This document shows, in pieces, positions 49,781 to 61,561 of a stretch of 64,000 bases of DNA. The number at the start of each line of letters is the position of its first letter. Position 1 is the first letter of the stretch. This DNA is from Anaerolineae bacterium (GTDB taxonomy: Bacteria; Chloroflexota; Anaerolineae; Anaerolineales; Villigracilaceae). The notes below the pieces were generated by a model. The model saw only the letters and a list, made by a program, of their open reading frames with translations. It did not search any database and had not been told where the DNA came from. The translations under genes and the position numbers were made by a program. The stretch is taken from contig JAKLPV010000007.1 in assembly GCA_022013685.1 (NCBI GenBank), forward strand, positions 17,356 through 81,355, written 5' to 3'.

Positions 49781-50665
49781 ATGTCTATCTATAGAACTCC
49801 TGAAGGTCAGGCTACTATCCATGCCATCTATGACCGACAATTAGCACAGCTTGGCATTGAAACCGAAAGCCGGGTGGTTTCCACCCGCTTTGGCGAGACG
49901 CATGTTCTGGTCGCTGGCCCGCAAGATGGGCCGCCGCTGGTGCTTTTGCACGGCGGCAACACCACGAATCCAATAACCCTGGGCTGGGTGCGCCCGCTGA
50001 TGGAAAAATACCGTGTCTATGCCCCGGATACCCCTGGGCACCCCGGCAAAAGCGCGCCAGTGCGCCTTTCGCCAACCGAGAACAGCTACGGCGAGTGGGT
50101 CGCCGATACCCTGGATGGGTTGGGACTGCCCCGGGCCGCCTTGATGGCTGTTTCTTACGGTGCGGGAATTTTTCTGCGCGCTGCGGCGGTTATCCCGGAA
50201 CGCATTTCGGCAGCAGTGGTGGTGATTCCTTCTGGGCTGGTCTCCATCCCGCGGCGCACCATGTTCCTGGACTTGTTGATTCCGTTGATGCTTTACCAGC
50301 TTGCCCCCAGCCGCGAACGTCTGATTCGCATCCTGCGCCCGATGTTTGTGGGTGAGCCGATTGCGGAAGATGTGCTGGAAATCACTGACGCCGTTTTCAA
50401 GCATGTGCAGGTTGAAACGGAAATGCCACGCAATGTGACCAAGGAAGAACTCGCCCATTTCACCGCCCCGGTGCTGGTGCTGGCCGCCGAAAACGACCGG
50501 CTTTTCCCGGCTTCGCGGGTGCTGGCGCGCGCCCCACAGATTTTCCAAAACCTGGTCGCAGCGGAGGTAATTTCGGGCAGCCCCCATTTCATCCCGGAGC
50601 GTCATCTCCCGGCGTTGAACGAACGCATTGATCAATTCTTATCCAGTCAGGCCTATATGGTCTAA
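49781..50665 (+). CDS. alpha/beta hydrolase
   Basis: PLVLLHGGNTTNP, MAVSYGAGIFLR, VLAAENDRLFP. Confidence 0.9.
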   Translation: MSIYRTPEGQATIHAIYDRQLAQLGIETESRVVSTRFGETHVLVAGPQDGPPLVLLHGGNTTNPITLGWVRPLMEKYRVYAPDTPGHPGKSAPVRLSPTENSYGEWVADTLDGLGLPRAALMAVSYGAGIFLRAAAVIPERISAAVVVIPSGLVSIPRRTMFLDLLIPLMLYQLAPSRERLIRILRPMFVGEPIAEDVLEITDAVFKHVQVETEMPRNVTKEELAHFTAPVLVLAAENDRLFPASRVLARAPQIFQNLVAAEVISGSPHFIPERHLPALNERIDQFLSSQAYMV

Positions 50666-50676
50666 AGGAAAACAAA

Positions 50677-51375
50677 ATGGAAAACCAAAATCCCAAAAAA
50701 GGCGCGCTGCGCTGGTTGCGGCGCGAGACCATCGGCAATCTGGTATTGATTGCCATCCTATTCGGCTTGGTTGGCCGCTGGGACTGGTGGAATGGCTGGG
50801 CGCTGAGCGCAGTCTACCTGCTCTGGTCGCTGGGGACAATTATTTTCATCCTGCCGGTCAACCCACAAATGCTGGCAGAACGTGCCCGCCCGCAAAAAGG
50901 GTACAAGAACTGGGATTTTATGATGGTCTCGATTATGGGCTTGCTCATTTTTGCGACCTACATCGTCGCCTGCTTGGATGTGCGCTTCGGCTGGGCAACG
51001 CCGTTCCCGCTTTGGGCCCAAATTACGGGACTGGTGGTCGCGGTTCTTGGCTACGATGTCATATTGATGTGGTCTATGGTCTCGAATGCCTATTTCACGG
51101 CCATCGTTCGCATCCAAACTGATCGCCAGCACACGGTTGCAACAGGCGGGCCATACCGCTTTGTGCGCCATCCCGGCTATGTTGGGACGATCCTGTGCTA
51201 CCTGGCAACGCCTTTTTTGCTGGGTTCTCCCTGGGCTTTGATCCCGGCCGTATTGGCTGTCGGCATCCTTGTTGCCCGCACTGGCCGGGAGGATAAAACC
51301 CTTCAGGCTGAACTGCTGGGGTATAAGGAATATACCCAACAGACACGCTATCGGCTGGTTCCGGGAGTTTGGTAA
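50677..51375 (+). CDS. isoprenylcysteine carboxyl methyltransferase (ICMT)-like membrane protein
   Basis: GGPYRFVRHPGYVGTILCYLATPFLLGS, GREDKTLQAELLGYKEYTQQTRYRLVPGVW. Confidence 0.9.
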   Translation: MENQNPKKGALRWLRRETIGNLVLIAILFGLVGRWDWWNGWALSAVYLLWSLGTIIFILPVNPQMLAERARPQKGYKNWDFMMVSIMGLLIFATYIVACLDVRFGWATPFPLWAQITGLVVAVLGYDVILMWSMVSNAYFTAIVRIQTDRQHTVATGGPYRFVRHPGYVGTILCYLATPFLLGSPWALIPAVLAVGILVARTGREDKTLQAELLGYKEYTQQTRYRLVPGVW

Positions 51376-51397
51376 GTGGAACTCGATCTGATAAAGA

Positions 51398-51438
51398 AAA
51401 AGACCTCGCCCAATTCTGAGTGAGGTCTTTTTCTTTGG
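51398..51438. terminator. bidirectional terminator
   Basis: AAAAAGACCTCgcccaattctgaGTGAGGTCTTTTT. Confidence 0.85.
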
Positions 51439-51453
51439 GGAAACAGCAGGAAG

Positions 51454-51600
51454 CTAACCGTTTTTGTTCTTGCGCCAGTTGGCAAACCAGAGCAGGCCCG
51501 CGCCGAGGATCATGGCGATTCCGCCATTGATCGACCACTGCGGATCACCGGTCATGAAGCTGCCGGGCAGGACGCCGATAATATTCAAAACAAGTTTCAT
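51454..51600 (-). CDS. 48-aa small membrane protein
   Basis: MKLVLNIIGVLPGSFMTGDPQWSINGGIAMILGAGLLWFANWRKNKNG; followed by terminator on the same strand; below ORF-track size cutoff. Confidence 0.6.
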   Translation of the reverse strand: MKLVLNIIGVLPGSFMTGDPQWSINGGIAMILGAGLLWFANWRKNKNG

Positions 51601-51681
51601 TTTTTACGCCTTTTCAAATACTCGGAATATAGACGGAAGGCAATGCCCTCCGTTTTGGTAACATTATTGCCAAATTCTCGC

Positions 51682-52344
51682 TCAGGCCAATTGCTCGTCC
51701 AGCACCTGGGTGACCGAGTCGAGCAATACCGGATCGATTTGTAACGAACGGGTGGTCAGCCTTTCATCGGGCTGGATCAGGCTCAGTTTTTGGACAGCCG
51801 ATTCGAGCCAGCCCACAGCCATTTCGGTGGAGATTTTGCCGGTGTCGATGACCAGGTCAAAGGCTGAGGCCGAATCCCAGTACCCGGCGTGGACAGATTC
51901 GACGAAATCCCGGCGCATCTTGTCGCTTTCGCGGACAAATTCCTCGGCGTGGGGCAGGCTGCTGAACACTTGGTTTTCCATCACACGCTGAACACGCAGC
52001 GGAAATGGCCCCTGGATGCGCACGTTCAGCACATCGGCATAACCTTTCAGCAGGGCAAAGCCGCCGCGCCCGAGCAGGATGACGTTGCCATGATAAACCA
52101 TCGTTTCGACGACGCGGTTGATGAAATTGACCATTTCGCTGCGGCGCGGGTCGAACTGCGCCCAGAAACCCGAAGCATCATACGTTTCTTTGAAGTCGGT
52201 AAACCCGAATTGGAGAAAGACTTTCTCGATCGTGTTCTTATCCACCAATTGATAGCCCAACCTCTTGGCGGCTTGTTCTGCAATGCTATCGCCCTTGCTG
52301 CCAATCTCGCGGGAAATGGTGATCGCTGGCATAGGTACCTCCAT
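51682..52344 (-). CDS. cytidylate kinase-like family protein
   Basis: AITISREIGSKGDSIAEQAAKRLGYQLVDK, ILLGRGGFALL. Confidence 0.88.
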   Translation of the reverse strand: MEVPMPAITISREIGSKGDSIAEQAAKRLGYQLVDKNTIEKVFLQFGFTDFKETYDASGFWAQFDPRRSEMVNFINRVVETMVYHGNVILLGRGGFALLKGYADVLNVRIQGPFPLRVQRVMENQVFSSLPHAEEFVRESDKMRRDFVESVHAGYWDSASAFDLVIDTGKISTEMAVGWLESAVQKLSLIQPDERLTTRSLQIDPVLLDSVTQVLDEQLA

Positions 52345-52437
52345 TTCTAATCTTTACTGGCGCAGGTTTTATCAATTTCAGTATAGCACTTTGAGTTACT
52401 GCGTTCAATGAATTTTCAGCCTGCGGGTTGGGTAATA

Positions 52438-52476
52438 AAAACCCCCGTTACGAGCGTAACGGGGGTTTTGGTTGTT
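52438..52476. terminator. terminator of ppdK
   Basis: AAAACCCCCGTTACgagcGTAACGGGGGTTTT. Confidence 0.92.
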
Positions 52477-52485
52477 CTGTGAGTC

Positions 52486-55248
<2,763 letters not shown>

Positions 55249-55462
55249 GTATGGCCTCCTGGAGAAAAAAAGATTATGATTGAGTATTGCCAACGCCTGT
55301 CTAAAAGGCGTGCCGTTGGTTGAATAGACTGTCCGAAAACTGGCAAATCCTAAGAAGTTTACCATAAACCCCAAGCGTAAATATAGGAAAAAGAAGCGTA
55401 TTTTACAGGTTACTTAAGTCACTTTTATCATTTGCATGATTGTAAATAACTTGCAAAGTTAT

Positions 55463-55484
55463 TTATGCCAGAACTCTGGCATAA
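55463..55484. promoter_or_regulatory. operator-like inverted repeat in divergent intergenic region
   Basis: TTATGCCAG-aact-CTGGCATAA, perfect 9-bp arms overlapping cATAAT. Confidence 0.55.
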
Positions 55485-55520
55485 TAGTTTATGGTGCTCT
55501 GATACTTGCTTGAAGAAGGC

Positions 55521-55568
55521 CGCATTTTGGGTCTGAGCGCGCGTACGCGCGCTCAGACCCAAAATGCG
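55521..55568. repeat. 48-bp perfect palindrome (no spacer)
   Basis: CGCATTTTGGGTCTGAGCGCGCGT|ACGCGCGCTCAGACCCAAAATGCG. Confidence 0.97.
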
Positions 55569-55611
55569 CGGGCCTATCTACAAAAAAATAAGAAACAGCA
55601 AAGGTAAATTT

Positions 55612-56070
55612 ATGGCGATAAAAGTACTGATCATCGATGACGATTCGGCCATGACTGATTTACTCAGTCTTTTGCTAAAAAGTTACGGGTTGGAAGTTAT
55701 AGCTACCAATGACAGCCAGGATGGGCTGGAGTTGGCAAAAACAGAATCTGCGGATATTATCCTGCTTGATTTGATGATGCCAGGCAAAACTGGATGGGAC
55801 GTGTGCCGCGAAATCCGCACCTTCAGCCAGGTGCCGATCGCGGTGCTTTCTGCCATAGACGACCCCGTCATGGTGGCGAGCGCATTGGACGTGGGCGCAG
55901 ATGACTATATGGTGAAGCCGATCCCGAGCGGCGAATTATTGGCTCATATTAATAACCTGACCCGGCGCGCCGTTGTCGAAAGAGGCGGCGGCAAAACCAT
56001 GATTCACCAGACCGATGCGCTTGTCAAAAAAAAAGTGATATTTCTTGATCAAAAACCTTTGCAGGCCTAG
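55612..56070 (+). CDS. single-domain response regulator (CheY-like receiver)
   Basis: KVLIIDDDSAMTDLL, DIILLDLMMPGKTGWDVCREIR, DYMVKPIPSGELLAHI. Confidence 0.93.
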   Translation: MAIKVLIIDDDSAMTDLLSLLLKSYGLEVIATNDSQDGLELAKTESADIILLDLMMPGKTGWDVCREIRTFSQVPIAVLSAIDDPVMVASALDVGADDYMVKPIPSGELLAHINNLTRRAVVERGGGKTMIHQTDALVKKKVIFLDQKPLQA

Positions 56071-56110
56071 ACTGGGATAGTACAATAAAAATAAATCCTG
56101 GAGAATTGCC

Positions 56111-56407
56111 GTGCAAACATGCTCAAGATGTAATGCCTCCTCCTCAGATTTGGCTCTCGAATGTGTCAACTGTCATGCCGATTTGAGCCAGCTTTCTGTC
56201 AATGCTCTTGCCCTTAAACAGTATCAACAAAATTCGCGTGTATCTCTCATTCGCATCAATGTGGCTGGCGACGCATGTCCTTTGTGTTATGAATCACGAG
56301 GAACTTTTGAAAAAAACGCTGTGCCCAGGCTGCCCCACGAAGGTTGCTCTCATTCAAGGGGATGCCGCTGTACTTATGAACCTGTGCTCAATGAAATTTT
56401 CCCCTGA
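56111..56407 (+). CDS. small zinc-ribbon-like protein
   Basis: MQTCSRCNASSSDLALECVNCHADL and CPLC...CSHSRGCRC; GTG start with CTGGAG upstream. Confidence 0.65.
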   Translation: MQTCSRCNASSSDLALECVNCHADLSQLSVNALALKQYQQNSRVSLIRINVAGDACPLCYESRGTFEKNAVPRLPHEGCSHSRGCRCTYEPVLNEIFP

Positions 56408-56472
56408 TCTTGGTCTTTGAAACCAAGATGACACAATCCCTGGTCGATAAACCAGGGATTGTGTCATCTTGG
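56407..56472. repeat. triple-arm inverted repeat / large hairpin
   Basis: ATCTTGGT(56407-56414) ... CCAAGATGACACAATCCCTGGT(56423-56444)-cgataa-ACCAGGGATTGTGTCATCTTGG(56451-56472), 22-bp perfect arms. Confidence 0.95.
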
Positions 56473-56583
56473 CGACTCATTCCGTAACGATAGCAATACT
56501 TTACCCTGAAAAGAGGGCGATATAATACAAAGGACTTTCAGCTTGCTAAAAAGATGCCGGGCAAGCATTTTGCAGGAGAAACC

Positions 56584-57807
56584 ATGACTGCTACACTCAA
56601 ACGATTATCCTTACTGATTATGCTGTTCCTGTTCGCAGCCTGCGCGCCGACTGTGACAGAGCCAGGCGTTAATATCCTTCCTGAAGAAACCCTTCTACCG
56701 CAAGATGTTCCGGGTTTTGAGCCAACGGCTACGCTCTCCTCGCTGGAGCGGTATTATGTTCCCCCCTACTATTCCCCGTTCTACGGGCAGGTTGTCGAAG
56801 ACTCAAAATCTGAGAATGGTTTGCTGATTTACTCGACACTGGGCTATGAAAACTGGGAACCGGTTATTCGCGCATTCCAGGAGCACTATCCCTGGGTCAA
56901 TGTCATCTCGCTCGAATTGGAACCCGGTGAAGTTTTCGAGCGGTACAGCGAGGAAAACGAATCAGGTTTGCGCACAGCCGATATCATCGTTTCTTCTGAT
57001 ATTGCCGCCTGGCAGGATTTTACCCAGCAAGGTCAGGTGCTGCCTTATCGGTCGCAGGAAGATTCTTATCTGCCCAGTTGGGTTAAGACTGGCGCAGGAA
57101 TTTATGCCATGTCCAGCGACCCGCTGCTGATTATTTATAACAAGCAGTTGGTAGAAAATCCGCCCGTATCGATGCAAGATGTTGGCATTCTTTCCAGTGC
57201 TTTTACAACCAGATACGCATCCAACATCGCTACCTACGATATTGCCATGTCGCAATCTGGTTTTGCCGTCAATTGGTTTTGGGTGAAAAACCAGGGAGAG
57301 GCAGGCTGGAATATTCTTAAAGCCATTGGCCAGGCCGACCCTGTCTTGGGAACATCCGAGCGCCAAATGGTTGAGGACATCGGCGCAGGCGATCGATTCC
57401 TGGCTTATTTTGTTTCGGCGATTGCAGTTTTACCGCGTTTGCAGGAGTACCCCGATCTGGGCTGGTCTTATATCCAGGATGGGCAGCCGATTGTCCTGCA
57501 AAGCATGGCAATTACCCAGGCCAATTCCAGCCCAAATTCTGCGAAATTAATGTCCGACTTCCTGCTTTCACAGGAAGGCCAACTGACGCTTGCGCAGGGG
57601 GGCTTGACTCCATACCGCGCTGATATTGCGCGGGTTAGTCCATTGCATATCGAAAAAGTCTCTGAAATTGTTGGTCAGGACAAATTAATTTTCCTCGCGT
57701 TTGACCCTCAGCTGGATAACCTCGCCAGCACGGCTGAGTTTATTCAGCGCTGGGACGCCGCCCTGCGCAAGCCGACATCGCTCGAACAAGAAACGCAAAG
57801 CCCTTAA
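56584..57807 (+). CDS. ABC-type extracellular solute-binding lipoprotein (family 1-like)
   Basis: Lipobox LFLFAACAP; LLIYSTLGYENWEPVIRAFQEHYPWVNVISLELEPGE. Confidence 0.85.
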   Translation: MTATLKRLSLLIMLFLFAACAPTVTEPGVNILPEETLLPQDVPGFEPTATLSSLERYYVPPYYSPFYGQVVEDSKSENGLLIYSTLGYENWEPVIRAFQEHYPWVNVISLELEPGEVFERYSEENESGLRTADIIVSSDIAAWQDFTQQGQVLPYRSQEDSYLPSWVKTGAGIYAMSSDPLLIIYNKQLVENPPVSMQDVGILSSAFTTRYASNIATYDIAMSQSGFAVNWFWVKNQGEAGWNILKAIGQADPVLGTSERQMVEDIGAGDRFLAYFVSAIAVLPRLQEYPDLGWSYIQDGQPIVLQSMAITQANSSPNSAKLMSDFLLSQEGQLTLAQGGLTPYRADIARVSPLHIEKVSEIVGQDKLIFLAFDPQLDNLASTAEFIQRWDAALRKPTSLEQETQSP

Positions 57808-57834
57808 ACGAATATCATGGCTGACAACTGAAAA

Positions 57835-57864
57835 ACTGCCCGTCTGCAAGGCGGGCTTGTTGTT
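57835..57864 (+). terminator. terminator-like hairpin
   Basis: TGCCCGtctgcaaggCGGGCttgttgttt. Confidence 0.6.
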
Positions 57865-58033
57865 TAATTTGCATTCAGACTGCTCTTATCGTAAAATTTA
57901 ATCAACCTCGCCCATGTTTATCGGCAGGGTTTCGCCTCCTCGCTTGGCCTGTGTATTATCACTTTCGACCTTGAACACGTATTGGTAAGTTGCGCACCCT
58001 CATTACCCAACCTTAGACTTACAGGAGAGAAAA

Positions 58034-58435
58034 ATGAGCATCAGCAATGAAGATATGGTTACCGTTCGCCCCGGAGAAAGTTTTATCTCGAAACAACAAC
58101 TGGTCAACTTTGAAGGCGTTTCGGCTGAGACCGCCGGATCAAAAGTGCTGTGCATGCACATGGTCGTTTTTCCGGCTGGCGCAAAGGCTGCTTCACATTA
58201 TCATAACGGGTACGAAACGGTTATTTACTTACTAAAGGGTCGAGTCAAGACCCTGTATGGGGTCGGTTTGAAAAAAGAAATGATTCACGAACCCGGCGAC
58301 TTTATTTTTATCCCCGCGAATGTGCCGCACCTGCCGATGAATTTGAGCGATAGCGAAGAAGCCGTTGCGATTGTGGCCCGCAACGACCCTAACGAGCAGG
58401 AAAGTGTAATACTGTACGATCCGGCAGATTCCTAA
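58034..58435 (+). CDS. cupin-domain protein
   Basis: VFPAGAKAASHYHNGYETVIYLLKGRVKTLYG ... EPGDFIFIPANVPHLPMNLS. Confidence 0.9.
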   Translation: MSISNEDMVTVRPGESFISKQQLVNFEGVSAETAGSKVLCMHMVVFPAGAKAASHYHNGYETVIYLLKGRVKTLYGVGLKKEMIHEPGDFIFIPANVPHLPMNLSDSEEAVAIVARNDPNEQESVILYDPADS

Positions 58436-58522
58436 CACGCCGTCAGGGTTTTTGCGTTTCGGGAACATATTCTGCCTGGTCGCGGTCTTGTCTGCGAATC
58501 TTTTTGTATCCAGGAGGATATT

Positions 58523-59410
58523 ATGAAACGCATCAGCATCATCTTTGTATTGCTGCTGGCCACTTTGGCCTGCAATTTTGGTGTACCTGCGCCTGAAATA
58601 ACAGCCACCGAGACGCCGCCGACCTCTGCTCCGCCGGTGGATACGCTTCCGCCTGCGGTGACTGTAGAGGTACCCACGGAATCGCCAACGGCCCTGAGCG
58701 GACTGGCCCGCACCTGCCAGAACGTTAGCCTGATCATCCCGGAGGGGCTGGCCGCTGAGATCGAGTGCCAGGTACTCCCGCCGCTCTCCGGGGAGGAAGT
58801 TGCTCCCTGGGAAGCGAGCCCAGGCCACATTGAAATCGCTTTGTCGGGCTATGCCCTGGCAGATAAATTCCACCGTCCGCGCCTGTATATCTTCCCGGTA
58901 GTGGGCCTGGCGGCGGTCCAGCCCGAAGCGGCAGAGAATATCAGCCGCGTACAAACTATTCTTGCCAACCCAGCCGGGCAGTTCTCGAAGGCGGATTTGC
59001 CAGGCGTCCATCTTTTTAATGCGGGCGCGGTATTTGCTTCCAATATCGATGCGCTCAATTTTCAAAGCGGCGCTGGTGTGCGCGCCCTGACCGTGTTTGG
59101 TCAGTATTACGCTCCAGCCAACAACCACGATCTGTTCTACCACTTTCAGGGGCTGACCGATAACGGCCAGTACTACATCATTGCCATCCTGCCGGTCACA
59201 CATCCGGGTTTGCAGGCCGATTCAAATGAAGGCAGCCTGCCGCCCGCCGGTGAATTCCCGGTATACCCCGGCTTTTCAGCTGCGGAGGCCGATATGGAAA
59301 ATTATTACAAAACCATCACGGACCTGCTTGGCGTGGCTGCATCTGAGACTTTTTCCCCATCCCTGGCCGACCTGGATGCGCTGATCACTTCCATTGCCGT
59401 CACACCTTAA
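58523..59410 (+). CDS. putative lipoprotein
   Basis: Lipobox LLLATLACNFG, Pro/Thr linker; AGGAGGATATT ribosome-binding site. Confidence 0.65.
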   Translation: MKRISIIFVLLLATLACNFGVPAPEITATETPPTSAPPVDTLPPAVTVEVPTESPTALSGLARTCQNVSLIIPEGLAAEIECQVLPPLSGEEVAPWEASPGHIEIALSGYALADKFHRPRLYIFPVVGLAAVQPEAAENISRVQTILANPAGQFSKADLPGVHLFNAGAVFASNIDALNFQSGAGVRALTVFGQYYAPANNHDLFYHFQGLTDNGQYYIIAILPVTHPGLQADSNEGSLPPAGEFPVYPGFSAAEADMENYYKTITDLLGVAASETFSPSLADLDALITSIAVTP

Positions 59411-59443
59411 TACCCGCCATCACAAAACGGAAAGGCCTTCTGA

Positions 59444-60809
59444 TATGTCCAGTGAGCAGAAATTCCAGCAGGTTTGCGAAAAAATTGCAGCCGAGATGAA
59501 GCGGCTCAAAGTGCCGGGCGCAGCCCTGGGCATTTACCATGCCGGGCAGGAATTTAGCGCCGGGTTTGGCAAGACCAGCATCGAGCACCCCTTGCGCGTC
59601 ACGCCCGACACGCTCTTCCAGGTTGGCTCGATCAGCAAGACTTTCACCGGCACGATCCTGATGCGCCTGGTGGAGGCTGGACGCCTGGATTTGGACATCC
59701 CGGTGCGCAAGATTTTGCCCAAATTCAAGATGTCTGACCCGGATGTGGAGAAACGGCTGACCACCCGTCACTTGTTGACCCATACCGGAGGCTGGATCGG
59801 CGACTATTTTGATGATTTCGGCAACGGCGATGAGGCTTTGCAGAAGATGGTCAGGAAGATTCGCAAACTGCCGCAGGCGACGCCGCTTGGCCGGGCCTGG
59901 TCGTACAACAATGCCGGATTCAACATCGCCGGGCGGATCATCGAGGTGTTGACCGATAAGCCCTACGAAAAAGCGGCCCAGGAAATGATCTTCGACCCGC
60001 TTGGGCTGGAGATGACCTTCTTCTACCCGGATGATGTTTTGATCACCCATCGCTTTGCCAGCGGGCACCAGAAAACCGGCAAAAAAGTGCAGGTGGCGCG
60101 TCCGTGGGCAATTGGCCGGGCCGGCAACTGCGTTGGCGGGGTGGTTAGCACCGTGCGAGACTTGTTGACTTATGCCCGTTTTCAGATGGGAGACGGTTCC
60201 ACGCAGGCGGGCGAGCCGCTGATGAAACGGGAAACGCTCGAAGCCATGCGCGCCGAACAAGTCGATGCCGGTGGACGCGGCAAAATGGGGCTGACCTGGT
60301 TTATCCGCCAGGCCGGGGCCTTGAAAATCTTCGGGCACGGCGGCGCAACCCACGGCCAGCAGGCGGTCCTGCATTTCATCCCGCAGGAGAATTTTGCCCT
60401 CGCGCTGCTGACGAACAGCGACGAGGGCGGGATCATCACCGACAGTGTCTTGAAGTGGGCTTTGGAAATTTATTTCGAGACGGCCATCCCTGCCCCTGTG
60501 CCGGGTCGAAAAACGGAGCTGGAACTGGCCGAGTTTAGCGGCCACTACGAACTGCCGCTCTCGTCTTTTGACCTGTTCGCCAGGGACGGTTATCTTGTCC
60601 GCAAAGACTTCCCGCGCGGCGGGTTCCCGACCCCCGATTCGCCCCCCGGCCCGGCCGAGCCGGATGTGCGCCTGGCCTTTTACGGCACCGATCGCGTTGT
60701 CGGCCTGGACGAGCCGCGCAAGGGCGCGCTGTGCGAGTTCCTGCGCGATGCGGATGGCGAGGTCAGCCTGATGCGTATCGGCGGGCGGCTGCACCCGAAG
60801 ACGGGCTGA
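59444..60809 (+). CDS. beta-lactamase/serine hydrolase family protein
   Basis: FQVGSISKTFTGTILMRL (SxxK), SYNNAGFNIAG (YxN), IFGHGGATHGQ; exact start within 59394-59450 region not resolved. Confidence 0.88.
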
Positions 60810-60810
60810 A

Positions 60811-61386
60811 TCAGCCGGTTTTTCCCAGGTAAGATGAAATCAGGGTGTCATACTGCGCGGTGGAGGTAAAACCCTTCACCGCCAGTTTTTTGCGCATCTC
60901 GAAGGGGATCTCACCGGCTTGCAGCGCCGACAGCACTTCGGCGTAGTCGCCGGGGTCGCAGACCAGGGTGACGCGCTCGTGGTTCTTGGCCGCCGCGCGG
61001 ATGAGTGTCACCCCGCCGATGTCGATATTCTCGATGACTTCTTCGTAGCTCACACCCGCTTTGGCGATGGTTTGCTCGAAAGGGTATAAGTTGACGGCCA
61101 CCAAGTCGATGAAGTCCCAGCCCAGGTCGAGCAGTTGTTGGTGGTCGGCCTGGGTCGGGCGGGCCAGCAGGCCGCCGTGGACGGCCGGGTGCAGGGTCTT
61201 GACCCGTCCGCCCAGGATCTCAGGTGATTGAGTGTAATCGGCGACCTCGGTGACCGGCAGACCGTTTTCGCGCAGCAGTTTGGCGGTGCCGCCGGAGGCC
61301 AGCAACTGCCAGCCGAGCGCGGACAGGCCGCGGGCGAAATCGAGAATACCGGTTTTGTCGTGAACGGAAAGAATAGCTTTGGGCAT
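60811..61386 (-). CDS. purH: stand-alone IMP cyclohydrolase domain (PurH N-terminal, MGS-like)
   Basis: [17 protein letters not shown]-type N-terminus, [62 protein letters not shown]; no AICAR transformylase domain follows. Confidence 0.92.
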   Translation of the reverse strand: MPKAILSVHDKTGILDFARGLSALGWQLLASGGTAKLLRENGLPVTEVADYTQSPEILGGRVKTLHPAVHGGLLARPTQADHQQLLDLGWDFIDLVAVNLYPFEQTIAKAGVSYEEVIENIDIGGVTLIRAAAKNHERVTLVCDPGDYAEVLSALQAGEIPFEMRKKLAVKGFTSTAQYDTLISSYLGKTG

Positions 61387-61561
61387 GAGAGAAGCTCCTT
61401 GCGGGTGGGTGTTTTGCAAAATTTCGTGCTAAACTAAATAAGTTTCGCCTGTCATTTTAATCGATAACCGTCTGTAAGCCATTAATCCGCAAAATGGCGG
61501 GTAAAGCAATAGTTGGGCGCTGTCCACTCAAAGTTTGGGTTAGTCTCGAAAAAATTAATCT

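Noticed and set aside
61500-61520. GTTGGGC near 61512 as a possible integron attC core site
   Set aside because: No matching R'' (RYYYAAC) box or paired L sites found upstream; no integrase in the window.
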